From: Arthrobacter sp. TMP15
Lineage (GTDB): Bacteria > Actinomycetota > Actinomycetes > Actinomycetales > Micrococcaceae
DNA length: 64,000 nucleotides
Direction of reading: 5' to 3'
Assembly: GCF_039529835.1 (NCBI RefSeq)
Contig: NZ_CP154262.1
Coordinates: forward strand, 2,604,001-2,668,000
Part shown: piece after piece, positions 28,010 through 37,185 of the stretch
How the letters are laid out: the number at the start of each line of letters is the position of its first letter
How positions within the stretch are numbered: position 1 is the first letter of the stretch
Translations under genes and position numbers: made by a program
The notes under the pieces: model-generated
Database searches by the model: none
What the model was told of the DNA's origin: nothing
Seen by the model: only the letters and a program-made list of their open reading frames with translations

Positions 28010-28038
28010 GTAAACAGGGCAACGGCGTCGTATATTCC
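28010..28038 (-). promoter_or_regulatory. SigR-type autoregulatory promoter
   Basis: On the minus strand GGAAT (28038-28034) is followed after exactly 18 bases by GTTTAC (28015-28010). This is the GGAAT-N18-GTT consensus of SigR/SigH promoters, correctly placed to drive sigR-rsrA. Confidence 0.82.
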
Positions 28039-28152
28039 GCAAACACCGCATCAGCGAAAGAGTCGTGGGAGACTTAGACACAGCATTAGCCTTCCGCAAA
28101 GCGGCCCCGGCCGTGACTCAGGGAGGCTAAAAGCATCAATAAGGAGGCTCAC

Positions 28153-28668
28153 TTGTCCATTGTTCGCGTACTCGCCCGCCCCATGCTGGCGTCTTCGTTT
28201 ATCTTGTCCGGCCTTGACCGTCTGCGTCACGCAGACCAGACAACGGCGCAGTTGGCGCCGGTGCTGCGCCCGCTCAGCGCGGCCCTGCCTGTTGAGGTCA
28301 GCGAAAAGAACCTGGCCCGAGTGCTTGCTGGCACCCAAGTAGGTGCAGGGATTTTGCTGGCGTTTGGGAAATTTTCGCGGCCCGCTGCCGTTGCTTTGGC
28401 CTTGACAGCTGGTTTGGGCACAGTGGTTGAGTACCGCAATGCTGAGACAAGCACCAAAGAAAACCGCTCCCACCGGCGCAACCAACTGACCAAGAACATT
28501 GGTTTGATTGGCGGCGCGCTTCTGGCAAGTGTTGATACGGCTGGGCGTCCCGGACTGGCGTGGCGTACCGAGAAGCTGCTTCAGAGTGGCAAAAAGACCG
28601 CTAAATCCAAGCTTAAATCTGCGGATAAGTCGGTCCGCACACTGGCCCACGAAGTGACAGGACAGTAA
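28153..28668 (+). CDS. DoxX family membrane protein
   Basis: This 171-residue protein starts at TTG with AAGGAGG upstream. The DoxX pattern is visible: VLARPMLASSFILSGLDRL near residues 5-23, then three more hydrophobic helices with GTQVGAGILLAFGK. A lysine-rich tail ends the protein. In mycobacteria a DoxX protein works with SodA and SseA in a redox complex; here the gene stands divergent from sigR, which fits a redox link, but that is inference. It is followed after six bases by aroA. Confidence 0.8.
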   Translation: MSIVRVLARPMLASSFILSGLDRLRHADQTTAQLAPVLRPLSAALPVEVSEKNLARVLAGTQVGAGILLAFGKFSRPAAVALALTAGLGTVVEYRNAETSTKENRSHRRNQLTKNIGLIGGALLASVDTAGRPGLAWRTEKLLQSGKKTAKSKLKSADKSVRTLAHEVTGQ

Positions 28669-28674
28669 CTATCC

Positions 28675-30027
28675 ATGACCAGCTCCCACTGGCCCGCACC
28701 TTTCTCCACCGCACCCCTTGATGCCACAGTCACCATTCCGGCCTCTAAATCGCTGACCAATCGGTATTTGGTGCTGGCCGCCATTGCCGAGGGTGAATGC
28801 CGTTTGCGTGCGCCTTTGCAATCCCGGGACTCTGATCTCATGATCGGGGCACTACGTGCCTTGGGAGCGATCATCAAAGAAGTTCCCGGAGCGCAGGAGG
28901 TACCCGATCTGGTGGTCACGCCTATTCCCACGGATTTGACCCCCACCACAGAGGCCACAGAACCCACAGAGACCACAGAGGTTCACTGTGGCCTTGCAGG
29001 TACTGTCATGCGCTTCGTCCCGCCGTTAGCGGCCCTCGTTGCCGGCCAGGTGAAGTTCACCGGGGACCCCGCCGCACTTCGCCGTCCCATGGCGCCCATT
29101 GTGGCGGCACTGGAAGGACTTGGCGTTCGGGTGGAGGATGGCGAGGACGGTTTCCTGCCATTCACAGTGCAGGGTACAGGTGCTGTTGCCGGTGGCCACG
29201 TACAGGTTGATGCGGGTGACTCCTCGCAGTTCATCTCAGCTATTTTGCTGGTCGCTCCCCGATTCACCAACGGTCTGCACCTTGAGCACATCGGTGAGTC
29301 TGTCCCCAGCGTGGACCATATTTCCATGACAGTGGAAATTCTGCGTTCAATGGGTGTCGCAGTTGATGACTCCACCCCCAACCACTGGGTTGTGCTCCCT
29401 GGAGCTATTGCCGCCTTTGACGTGGCGTTGGAACAGGACCTCTCAAACGCCGGCCCGTTTCTGGCAGCAGCCCTAGCAACACGTGGCACAGTCCGTATCC
29501 CGAACTGGCCCACTCAAACGACTCAGGTTGGCGATAAGTGGCGTGAAATCCTGCCCCAGTTCGGTGCCACTGTCAGCCTTGAAGACGGCGTCCTGACAGT
29601 CACAGGTGGCCCGGAAATCAAGGGTGTGGATATCTCCGACACTAGTGAGTTGGCACCTTCCACAGCCGCGATCTGTGCTCTGGCTTCCACACCCTCACGC
29701 CTGCGCGGCATCTCACACCTGCGCGGACATGAGACCGATCGCCTGGCCGCCCTGGTAGCTGAAATCAACGCTCTGGGTGGCAATGCGGTGGAGACCGAAG
29801 ACGGACTGATCATCAACCCGGCAGCTCTCCATGGCGGGGTGTTCCACAGTTACCATGATCACCGTATGGCCACGGCCGGCGCCATCATCGGGCTTGCCGT
29901 TCCCGGCGTCGAGGTTGAGAATATTGCCACAACTGCCAAGACCATGCCCGAGTTTCCAAATATGTGGGCGGCCATGGTGTCGCAGACCGCTGTTGGAGTC
30001 GCCGCGGCGGTTGAAACAAAGGCATAG
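28675..30027 (+). CDS. aroA: 3-phosphoshikimate 1-carboxyvinyltransferase (EPSP synthase)
   Basis: The 450-residue enzyme shows PASKSLTNRYLVLAA near residue 22, CGLAGTVMRF near 104, DSSQFISA near 182, DLSNAGPFLAA near 255, LRGHETDRLAAL near 348 and DHRMATAGAI near 393. It transfers enolpyruvate from PEP to shikimate-3-phosphate in aromatic amino acid synthesis. A short Thr/Glu repeat (TEATEPTETTE) around residue 92 is unusual but in frame. The rsgA gene starts three bases after its stop, and the aroA-rsgA-hisN order is common in actinobacteria. Confidence 0.94.
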   Translation: MTSSHWPAPFSTAPLDATVTIPASKSLTNRYLVLAAIAEGECRLRAPLQSRDSDLMIGALRALGAIIKEVPGAQEVPDLVVTPIPTDLTPTTEATEPTETTEVHCGLAGTVMRFVPPLAALVAGQVKFTGDPAALRRPMAPIVAALEGLGVRVEDGEDGFLPFTVQGTGAVAGGHVQVDAGDSSQFISAILLVAPRFTNGLHLEHIGESVPSVDHISMTVEILRSMGVAVDDSTPNHWVVLPGAIAAFDVALEQDLSNAGPFLAAALATRGTVRIPNWPTQTTQVGDKWREILPQFGATVSLEDGVLTVTGGPEIKGVDISDTSELAPSTAAICALASTPSRLRGISHLRGHETDRLAALVAEINALGGNAVETEDGLIINPAALHGGVFHSYHDHRMATAGAIIGLAVPGVEVENIATTAKTMPEFPNMWAAMVSQTAVGVAAAVETKA

Positions 30028-30030
30028 AAC

Positions 30031-31149
30031 ATGGCACGGGATTACAGCAACTGGGATGAATCTGATGTCCGGGTCAGGGCAAATAAGAAGGGCAGCCGGC
30101 CAAGAACCAAGGACAGACCCGCCCACGAGGATGCAGTCATTGGCCGGATCGTGACGGTTGACCGTGGCAGATACACGGCCATTGTGGACGAAGATTTACC
30201 CACTGAACGCATCCTCATTGCCGCGCGGGCAAGGGAACTTCGCCGCAATCCAGTGGTGGCCGGTGACTTTGTTGCGCTGGTAGGCGATGTGACGGGCAAA
30301 CCTGACACGCTGGCCCGGCTGGTCCGTGTGGAGGAACGCCGCACCCTGCTGCGTCGAAGTGCCGATGACACCGACCCCGTGGAGCGGGTGGTGGTGGCCA
30401 ACGCCGATCAGCTTGTGATTGTTGTGGCAGCGGCCAACCCCGAACCCCGCACCGGATTTATCGACAGGGCGCTGGTTGCCGCCTATGACTCAGGCATCTC
30501 TCCCCTGCTCCTGATCACCAAAACCGACATCAAGGATCCAGCCGAGCTGCTGGCCAACTACGAGCACTTGGAAATGACTGTCATTATCAGCCGAACAGCT
30601 GCCGATGGCGCCTCGGGTATTGACGCCCGCAGCGACGACGGCGACTCCGCTCTGCTTGCCGGCGGTGCTGTTGCCCAGCTGCATGGCTACCTTGACGGCA
30701 AGGTCAGCGTGATGGTGGGTCACTCAGGCGTCGGAAAATCGACCATGGTCAATGCACTGACCGGTTCACAACGAGCCACCGGTGGCGTGAATGCCGTCAC
30801 GGGCCGTGGACGGCACACATCCTCCTCAGCCTTGGCACTGCAGCTCCAAGGCGGCGTACCAGGGTCATGGATCATTGATACCCCAGGCATCCGGTCCTTT
30901 GGTTTAGCCCATGTGAATCCGGACAGAATTTTGGCCGCCTTCCCTGACTTACAACCCGGCACCGACAACTGCGAACGGGGCTGCAAGCACAACAGCGTAG
31001 CCGTCAATTGCGGCTTGGACCCCTATGTGGCTGCAGGGTTTGCCGGTGACGCCGGAGGCGCCCGCCTTGCTTCCTTGCGCCGCCTGCTAGGGACAAGCGA
31101 TAGAACTGAAGGCCGTGCCGAGGCGAAAGAACTGGGCAGCATAGAGTAA
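30031..31149 (+). CDS. rsgA: Ribosome small subunit-dependent GTPase A
   Basis: The 372-residue protein is a circularly permuted GTPase: G4 ITKTD near residue 165 comes before G1 GHSGVGKST near 230 and G3 DTPG near 285. An N-terminal OB fold and a C-terminal zinc site ([14 protein letters not shown]) complete the RsgA layout. It helps late 30S assembly. It lies three bases after aroA and is probably co-transcribed with it. Confidence 0.93.
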   Translation: MARDYSNWDESDVRVRANKKGSRPRTKDRPAHEDAVIGRIVTVDRGRYTAIVDEDLPTERILIAARARELRRNPVVAGDFVALVGDVTGKPDTLARLVRVEERRTLLRRSADDTDPVERVVVANADQLVIVVAAANPEPRTGFIDRALVAAYDSGISPLLLITKTDIKDPAELLANYEHLEMTVIISRTAADGASGIDARSDDGDSALLAGGAVAQLHGYLDGKVSVMVGHSGVGKSTMVNALTGSQRATGGVNAVTGRGRHTSSSALALQLQGGVPGSWIIDTPGIRSFGLAHVNPDRILAAFPDLQPGTDNCERGCKHNSVAVNCGLDPYVAAGFAGDAGGARLASLRRLLGTSDRTEGRAEAKELGSIE

Positions 31150-31232
31150 CTCTTTGGCTGCCTCTGCTTTTGGGGTCGCTGCCACTACGCGTCATCCCGG
31201 ATTTTTCTCTCACTACAGATAGCGTGAAGCGT

Positions 31233-32048
31233 ATGACGATCGCACCCCAAACGTATAACGATGACCTTCGCCTGGCGCATGTTCTTGCAGACAGCGTGGA
31301 TTCGCTGACCATGTCCCGTTTCAAGGCCCTCGATCTGAGAGTTGAAACCAAGCCTGACCTGACACCTGTGACCGATGCGGACAAGGCTGCCGAGGAGTCC
31401 ATCCGGAGCCAGCTCTCCAGAGTGCGCCCACGCGATGCCGTGTTGGGCGAGGAATTTGGCAGCAGCGGGCATGGGTCACGACGCTGGATTATTGACCCCA
31501 TCGACGGCACCAAGAACTTTATGCGCGGCGTCCCGGTCTGGGCCACACTGATTGCCCTGGTTGAGGAAGGCGTCCCGGTTGTGGGCCTTGTCAGCGCCCC
31601 GGCACTGGGTAAACGTTGGTGGGCGGCTCAGGGCACAGGAGCTTACATGGGCAAATCCCTTGCCGCTGCAACACGCATCCGGGTCTCCAACGTCGCGGAG
31701 CTCAAGGACGCCTCCTTGTCCTACTCGTCTCTGACAGGCTGGGCGGAGCGCGGCAACCGCGACGAGTTCATCTCACTTACCGACGACGTCTGGCGTACCC
31801 GGGCCTACGGCGATTTTTGGTCTTACTGCATGGTGGCCGAAGGCAGTGTGGACATTGCCTGTGAGCCCGAACTGAACCTATACGATATGGCCGCACTGGT
31901 TCCTATCGTCACAGAGGCCGGTGGCCGCTTCACCTCTTTAGAGGGCGCAGACGGCCCCTTTGGCGGCAATGCCCTGGCGACCAACTCCATTTTGCACACC
32001 GAGGTGCTGCGACGCTTGAATCCCAATTGGGATGACTTGCTGGGTTAA
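31233..32048 (+). CDS. hisN: Histidinol-phosphatase, inositol monophosphatase family
   Basis: This protein of about 271 residues has the metal sites of the IMPase fold: GEEFG near residue 70, [16 protein letters not shown] near 88-104, and a C-terminal [11 protein letters not shown] (WD usually stands here; the Trp is missing). The actinobacterial HisN group acts on histidinol phosphate. The frame opens at 31170, but the ATG at 31233 fits the family N-terminus; GTG at 31224 is also possible. Specificity is inferred from the aroA-rsgA-hisN neighbourhood. Confidence 0.85.
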   Translation: MTIAPQTYNDDLRLAHVLADSVDSLTMSRFKALDLRVETKPDLTPVTDADKAAEESIRSQLSRVRPRDAVLGEEFGSSGHGSRRWIIDPIDGTKNFMRGVPVWATLIALVEEGVPVVGLVSAPALGKRWWAAQGTGAYMGKSLAAATRIRVSNVAELKDASLSYSSLTGWAERGNRDEFISLTDDVWRTRAYGDFWSYCMVAEGSVDIACEPELNLYDMAALVPIVTEAGGRFTSLEGADGPFGGNALATNSILHTEVLRRLNPNWDDLLG

Positions 32049-32129
32049 CTTTTCGAGGTTGCGCAGGTGAGTGCGGCGCTTTATGTAACGTAACAAATGC
32101 ACTATCTGATTTCTTGGGCTAATCTCTTG

Positions 32130-32250
32130 TGCATAGGTCACGAGTGCCAGCGCTAAACCCCGGTTTGCTGGCCGGCAACCCTCCTTTCGCGGCGGGGTGC
32201 CCCGGGTGACGACCTGGCCAGACCGGAACGGTTTTGGCAAGCGCGGACTG
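32130..32250 (+). promoter_or_regulatory. SAM-IV type riboswitch
   Basis: The leader has the actinobacterial SAM-IV pattern: GGTCACGAGTGCCAGCG at 32136, AAACCCCGG, the partner GCTGGCCGGCAACCCTCC, then GGGGTGCCCCGGGTGACGACC. AGGTC and GACCT close the outer stem, and GCCAGC pairs with GCTGGC. SAM would be the ligand, reducing expression of the downstream aminotransferase-type gene. Boundaries are approximate. Confidence 0.85.
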
Positions 32251-32293
32251 CTTGGCACCCCCCCCAGGCGTCCTTCCGTCGAAGGAATCCTTG

Positions 32294-33706
32294 ATGAGCA
32301 ACGCCCTGTTGGAAAAAAACTCCCTCATAGAATCGCCGTTGTTGCCCGTTGTGGGTGATGAATTGCAGGCTCCCCTGATCCACGGCGGGCATGTGCGCTA
32401 CGCCAACCTTGACTACGCAGCCTCCGCACCGGCCATCAACGAGGTAGCGGCCCACTTGAACGAGGTGCTGCCCTATTACGCCAGCGTGCACCGAGGAGCC
32501 GGCTTCGCCTCCCAGGTCAGCACCTCAGCTTATGAGAACGCGCGGAGGATTGTGGCGGATTTTGTGGGTGCACGCTCTGATGATTTGGTTATTTTCACCC
32601 GAAACACCACAGATTCGTTAAACCTTTTGGCAACGTGTGTGGAAAGCGTCTTGAAGCGCCTCGGGTATGCCGATGGCCGCTCCAACCTTCACGGTGAGGT
32701 GCTTTACCTGGACATCGAACACCATGCCAACCTGCTGCCATGGCAGGGCCTGCCACACCGTTCCGTTGTGGCGGCCGACAGCATCGCCTCGACCTTGGCC
32801 CGGGTAGAAACACAATTGCGTGCAGGTAATGTGCTTCTGCTGGCGGTTGCTGGCGCCTCCAACGTCACCGGGGAAGTCCTTCCCGTGAACGAGCTGGCCG
32901 CCTTGGCACACCGGTACGGGGCGCGCATTGTTGTGGACGCCGCTCAGCTGGCACCGCACCGCCGCATTGATCTGTCCGCTAGCGGAATCGATTACTTGGC
33001 TTTCTCCGGGCATAAACTCTACGCACCTTTTGGGGCTGGAGTGCTGGTAGGACGCCGCGACTGGCTCGATGCCGGCACGCCCCACCTGGCCGGCGGGGGT
33101 GCCGTGAAAGAGGTTCGGCTTGAATCCGTCACCTGGACCGATGGCCCTGCCCGGCATGAGGCCGGCTCCCCCAATGTTTTGGGCGCCGCCACACTGGCCA
33201 AAGCCGCGGCTATTTTGGGCTCCCTTGACCCCTTGGACTGGCACAACCACGAACAACTCCTGCGCAAGCACCTTGTCACTGGCCTGAACAACATAGCGGG
33301 TGTTAATGTTCACTCCCTGTTCAGTGATGCGCACTCGCACCCAGACTGCGGCAGCATCGGCGTCGTCAACTTCTCCATTACCGGGTACGACGCCGGATTG
33401 GTCGCCGCGTACTTATCGGCAGAACACGGTGTGGGTGTCCGTGACGGTAAATTCTGTGCACATCCGCTGCTCAACAGGCTGGGACTTCCATCAGGCTCGC
33501 TCCGGGCCAGTTTTGGGGTGGGCTCACGTGTGGAGGACTCTCAGCGACTCCTTGACGGCATCACGACCCTCCTGCGTGATGGCATGTCCTGGGACTACGT
33601 GATCGATTCCGGCCGGTGGGTCCCGGCAAACGATAACCGTAGCTATCCTGACTGGGCGCCCAACACCCCCGGCACAGCAGGTGCGGCTCCCTGCCTGACC
33701 GACTAG
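32294..33706 (+). CDS. Class V aminotransferase / cysteine desulfurase-like PLP enzyme
   Basis: This fold-type I PLP protein of about 470 residues has DIEHHANLLPW, VDAAQLAPHR and the PLP lysine in FSGHKLYAPFGAG near residue 240. It is related to SufS/CsdA desulfurases. A candidate active-site cysteine lies in DGKFCAHPL near residue 388. The ATG at 32294 has AAGGAA upstream. The SAM-IV riboswitch in its leader ties it to methionine, SAM or sulfur supply, but the substrate is unknown. Confidence 0.82.
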   Translation: MSNALLEKNSLIESPLLPVVGDELQAPLIHGGHVRYANLDYAASAPAINEVAAHLNEVLPYYASVHRGAGFASQVSTSAYENARRIVADFVGARSDDLVIFTRNTTDSLNLLATCVESVLKRLGYADGRSNLHGEVLYLDIEHHANLLPWQGLPHRSVVAADSIASTLARVETQLRAGNVLLLAVAGASNVTGEVLPVNELAALAHRYGARIVVDAAQLAPHRRIDLSASGIDYLAFSGHKLYAPFGAGVLVGRRDWLDAGTPHLAGGGAVKEVRLESVTWTDGPARHEAGSPNVLGAATLAKAAAILGSLDPLDWHNHEQLLRKHLVTGLNNIAGVNVHSLFSDAHSHPDCGSIGVVNFSITGYDAGLVAAYLSAEHGVGVRDGKFCAHPLLNRLGLPSGSLRASFGVGSRVEDSQRLLDGITTLLRDGMSWDYVIDSGRWVPANDNRSYPDWAPNTPGTAGAAPCLTD

Positions 33707-33713
33707 CCCGGTA

Positions 33714-33736
33714 GCGTCCGGCTCTGAGCCGGACGC
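33714..33736 (+). terminator. Hairpin after the class V aminotransferase gene
   Basis: Perfect 10-bp stem GCGTCCGGCT/AGCCGGACGC with a 3-base loop, eight bases after the stop. No T-run follows. Confidence 0.45.
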
Positions 33737-33779
33737 GGTAAAGTTATACGCCACACAGCACAACATTTCAGGAGCGGTT

Positions 33780-34547
33780 ATGGCAGGGATCGGCGGACCC
33801 GTTTTTGACGCCGAACGGCGCCAGAGTATGGCAGCGGCATTCCTGGAGGGCGGTGGCAGGTATCACAAGGTCCGGCCCGGTTACCCGCCGGAATCCCTCG
33901 CGTGGCTTACGGAAACTGCCACCCATATCCATGATGTGTTGGATGTTGGTTCCGGAACGGGGAAATACACACAGCTGTTGGCAGAGCACGGCTGGTCGCT
34001 GTCCGCGGTCGACCCTTCAGCGGATATGCTGGCGCAGCTTATCCTCGACTTCCCGCAAGCCACCGCGATGGTAGGCACTGCCGAACACCTTGAACTGCCC
34101 GGCTCGGCCATGGATCTGGTGGTCGTGGCCCAGGCGTGGCACTGGTGCGAACCCTTTGCCGCCAGCAAGGAGATTGCCCGCGTGCTGCGCCCCGAAGGCA
34201 CCTTGGGGCTGGTGTGGAATCAGCTTGACGTAGGGCAGCCGTGGGTTCACAGGTTGGCCCGGATCATGCACGCAGGGGATGTGCTCAAGCCGGATTTCCG
34301 CCCCACCCTGGGCCCGGAGTTCGCCACGCCGTTGCGCCACACCACACGGTGGGTCCAACCACAAACGCCCGAGGAGATTATGGAACTTGCCACATCGCGT
34401 AGCTACTACCTTAAAGCCTCAGAGCAGATCCGGGCCAAGGTCATGGCGAATCTGCGGTGGTATTTATTTGACCATTTGGGCCATGCCCCTGGGGAGGAAC
34501 TGGCCCTGCCCTACCTGACCCAGACCTGGCGCACCCAGAAAGCGTAG
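33780..34547 (+). CDS. Class I SAM-dependent methyltransferase
   Basis: The 255-residue protein carries motif I VLDVGSGTGKYTQLL near residue 43, DPSADML after it, and a VVAQAWHW motif near 115 as in small-molecule methyltransferases of the Methyltransf_11 group. Substrate is not predictable. GGAGCGG precedes the start. It follows the SAM-riboswitch gene but appears to be a separate unit. Confidence 0.82.
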   Translation: MAGIGGPVFDAERRQSMAAAFLEGGGRYHKVRPGYPPESLAWLTETATHIHDVLDVGSGTGKYTQLLAEHGWSLSAVDPSADMLAQLILDFPQATAMVGTAEHLELPGSAMDLVVVAQAWHWCEPFAASKEIARVLRPEGTLGLVWNQLDVGQPWVHRLARIMHAGDVLKPDFRPTLGPEFATPLRHTTRWVQPQTPEEIMELATSRSYYLKASEQIRAKVMANLRWYLFDHLGHAPGEELALPYLTQTWRTQKA

Positions 34548-34610
34548 ACCTCACTTCAGTGCAACGCAGCTCCGTATGCACTACAGCCCAGGGCCATACC
34601 CGGCGTTAGC

Positions 34611-34640
34611 TCGACAACAACCCGAAAATATGACTATGAT
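34611..34640 (+). promoter_or_regulatory. Candidate promoter of mntH
   Basis: TCGACA (34611-34616) and TATGAT (34635-34640) are separated by 18 bases, immediately before the candidate metal operator. Confidence 0.55.
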
Positions 34641-34654
34641 TTCGGCAGGCCTAA
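34641..34654 (+). promoter_or_regulatory. Candidate DtxR/MntR-type operator before mntH
   Basis: TTCGGCAGGCCTAA is a near palindrome of TTAGGC/GCCTAA, the half site of DtxR-type repressors. It sits right after the -10 element, where repressor binding would block transcription. The mntR-like gene is downstream of mntH. Confidence 0.5.
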
Positions 34655-34684
34655 GTGATCGATTTAGGACGTGCGAAGGAAAGA

Positions 34685-35956
34685 ATGGTCCCCGAGACGC
34701 TCAACACCCAGAACAAGCCACTGCGCAAGCCACTGCGCAAGCCAGGCGGAGGACTCTTTCTGCTGCTGGGTCCTGCCTTCGTGGCAGCCATTGCCTACGT
34801 TGACCCAGGCAATGTTGCGGCGAACCTCACCTCCGGGGCACGTTACGGCTATCTTCTGGTTTGGGTCCTGGTAGCCGCCAATATCATGGCTATGCTGGTC
34901 CAATACCAGTCAGCAAAGCTCGGTGTAGTCACCGGTAAATCACTTCCTGAACACTTGGGGGAAAGACTAAAAACCCGTAGCCGCCGCCTGTTCTGGGCGC
35001 AGGCCGAGCTTGTTGCGATGGCCACGGATTTAGCTGAGGTGGTGGGCGGGGCAATTGCACTGCACCTTCTTTTCCAGCTGCCGCTTCCCGTAGGCGGCCT
35101 ACTTGTGGGCTTAGCGTCCATGGGTCTTCTGACAGTCCAGAACCGCCACGGACAGCGCCCCTTTGAGAGCGTCATTATCTTCTTGCTCGTGGTCATCACT
35201 ATTGGGTTCCTGGCCGGTCTGGTACTCAGCCCCCCGGACCCGGCAGGTGTGATCAGCGGCCTTGTGCCGCGTTTTGAGGGGGCCGGCAGCGTCATGTTAG
35301 CGGCTGGGATGCTTGGCGCAACTGTTATGCCACATGCCATCTACCTCCACTCGCAGTTGGCCAAGGACAGGCATCCGGATGCCCGAAGTACCCCTGCCCG
35401 GCTCCGGCAAATCGTCAAGGCCACCCGGCTTGACGTGGTGGTGGCACTGATCCTCGCCGGAGCAGTGAATATTGGCATGCTCCTACTAGCCGCCTCAACA
35501 TTGAGCGGAACCTCTGGCACTGACACCATTGAAGGTGCCCACACCGCGATCGTGAACAGCTTGGGGCCAGTGATCGGCGTGGTATTCGCCGTCGGCTTGC
35601 TCGCCTCGGGGCTTGCCTCCACCTCAGTGGGCGCCTACGCCGGGGCAACAATCATGAATGGACTCCTGAAAGTCCGCATTCCTCTGCAGACCCGCCGGCT
35701 CGTCAGTCTCATACCGGCGATCATTTTGCTCTCTGTGGGGATTGACCCCACCTGGGCCCTGATCGTTAGCCAAATCGTTCTCAGTTTTGGTATCCCGTTT
35801 GCACTCGTCCCGCTCCTGCGCCTAACCGCCAGCAAAAGAATCATGGGAGAGCACAGGGACTCGTTGGTACTACGCCTATCGGCGCTGGTTAGCGTTGTAC
35901 TGATCGTGGCGTTGAATGCCCTCCTGCTGTGGCTGACCTTCAGCGGCCATCTCTAG
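34685..35956 (+). CDS. mntH: NRAMP family divalent metal transporter (Mn2+)
   Basis: The 423-residue protein has about eleven helices. Helix 1 carries DPGN (YVDPGNVAANL near residue 38) and helix 6 carries MPH (GATVMPHAIYLHS near 210), the metal-binding motifs of NRAMP/MntH symporters. A GTG at 34655 is possible, but the ATG at 34685 has AAGGAAA upstream. It is followed after 16 bases by the mntR-like gene, and a DtxR-type operator lies upstream. Manganese is the likely substrate. Confidence 0.9.
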   Translation: MVPETLNTQNKPLRKPLRKPGGGLFLLLGPAFVAAIAYVDPGNVAANLTSGARYGYLLVWVLVAANIMAMLVQYQSAKLGVVTGKSLPEHLGERLKTRSRRLFWAQAELVAMATDLAEVVGGAIALHLLFQLPLPVGGLLVGLASMGLLTVQNRHGQRPFESVIIFLLVVITIGFLAGLVLSPPDPAGVISGLVPRFEGAGSVMLAAGMLGATVMPHAIYLHSQLAKDRHPDARSTPARLRQIVKATRLDVVVALILAGAVNIGMLLLAASTLSGTSGTDTIEGAHTAIVNSLGPVIGVVFAVGLLASGLASTSVGAYAGATIMNGLLKVRIPLQTRRLVSLIPAIILLSVGIDPTWALIVSQIVLSFGIPFALVPLLRLTASKRIMGEHRDSLVLRLSALVSVVLIVALNALLLWLTFSGHL

Positions 35957-35972
35957 CGGGTAGGCTGGGAGT

Positions 35973-36728
35973 GTGAAACAAACTTTGACCTCCTCAAGCA
36001 TCGAAGACTATGTCAAAGTCATTTATGCCTACACGGAGTGGCAGGATAAACCCATTACTTCCACGGCTCTGGCGAACCGGCTAGGCGTCGCGAACTCCTC
36101 CGTCTCGGAGATGGTTCGCAAGCTAAAAGACCAAGGCCTGGTGGACCACCAACCGTATAGCCCCATTCACCTCACGGAACAGGGCTTGGCGCTGGCGTTA
36201 TCCATGGTCCGCAGGCACAGGCTTCTGGAAACGTACTTGGTACGCGAGCTTGGCTACACTTGGGACGAGGTCCATGACGAGGCCGAACAACTTGAGCACG
36301 CCGTTTCGGATCATTTCATAGAGCGCATGAGCGCCAAACTTGGCCACCCCGTAAGAGACCCGCACGGGGATCCCATCCCTGATGCCGAAGGCCGCATCAC
36401 CATGGCCCCATCGCATCGCCTTGACGAGCTGGATCCCGGACATACCGGGCGCATTAGTCGCATCAGTGACCACGACCCCGAGCTTCTGCGTCACCTGGAA
36501 AAGCTGTCCATCGGCCTCGACACCCAACTTCGGGTTCTGGGCCGGCTTCCTTTCGGCTCGGGTTTTAGCGTGCACTTTCTGGATTCCACGGACGACGCCG
36601 CAGACTTGACTCTTGGGGACGAGGTTGCGGCCTCGCTGTGGCTAACTTCTGTAGGATCCCATTCAACGTGCACGGTTCAGGATCTAACTGGCGGCTCATT
36701 GATGAGTAACCATGCGGCTTCTCACTAA
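35973..36728 (+). CDS. mntR: DtxR/MntR family metal-dependent regulator
   Basis: The 251-residue protein has an N-terminal winged helix (SSIEDYVKVIYAYTEW, then VANSSVSEMVRKLKDQGLV), a metal-binding dimerisation domain (RRHRLLETYLVREL, HDEAEQLEH) and a C-terminal SH3/FeoA-like part, as in long DtxR members. The start is GTG. Being directly after mntH suggests that it represses manganese uptake when metal is plentiful. IdeR-like iron sensing cannot be excluded by sequence alone. Confidence 0.86.
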   Translation: MKQTLTSSSIEDYVKVIYAYTEWQDKPITSTALANRLGVANSSVSEMVRKLKDQGLVDHQPYSPIHLTEQGLALALSMVRRHRLLETYLVRELGYTWDEVHDEAEQLEHAVSDHFIERMSAKLGHPVRDPHGDPIPDAEGRITMAPSHRLDELDPGHTGRISRISDHDPELLRHLEKLSIGLDTQLRVLGRLPFGSGFSVHFLDSTDDAADLTLGDEVAASLWLTSVGSHSTCTVQDLTGGSLMSNHAASH

Positions 36729-36774
36729 AGCAGGTCCTACACAAGGGTCCGTGGCCACTTTTTAGAAGTTGGCC

Positions 36775-37170
36775 TCAGCGCTGCTTTGCCAGGAACGTCC
36801 CTGCGGCAAAGTGTGCTGCCGTCAGGGCAAGCATGAGAATGCCCAGGACCGTTGAACCCGCACTGAACAGCGCCACCGCTGCCGTGAAGAACAGCCCAAG
36901 CGATACCCAACTGCCAATGCGCTCGCCAACATACTTCTTGCTGCGGGGAACTAAAAAGACTCCCCACCCCACCACAATCACGGCCGGAATCCCCAAGCCG
37001 AGAATCAGGTTCCAGGGGCTGTCCTGTTTGAAACCCCAAAACAAGAATGCCGCAACCATCGCCACTTCAAGGACGAAACCCAATACTCCGAGGGCAACTT
37101 CCAGCACAGGAGTGAGGGCAGCTACATCAATGCGCGCCCGTTTCACCTCAGACCCTTTGCGACGTCCCAC
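36775..37170 (-). CDS. YrdB family (DUF2568) membrane protein
   Basis: The 131-residue protein has a basic N-terminus and four hydrophobic helices. The pattern EVALGVLGFVLEVAMVAAFLFWGF ... GIPAVIVVGWGVFLVPRS (each stretch shortened to key residues here: two Glu, FWGF, IP, WGVF, P) fits DUF2568/YrdB. Function unknown. It lies 15 bases after the acyl-CoA synthetase gene, in the same direction. Confidence 0.72.
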   Translation of the reverse strand: MGRRKGSEVKRARIDVAALTPVLEVALGVLGFVLEVAMVAAFLFWGFKQDSPWNLILGLGIPAVIVVGWGVFLVPRSKKYVGERIGSWVSLGLFFTAAVALFSAGSTVLGILMLALTAAHFAAGTFLAKQR

Positions 37171-37185
37171 TATCCCTCCACGTTC

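Noticed and set aside
31150-31232. Start of hisN at 31170
   Set aside because: The extra residues are not family-like; the ATG at 31233 matches the known N-terminus.
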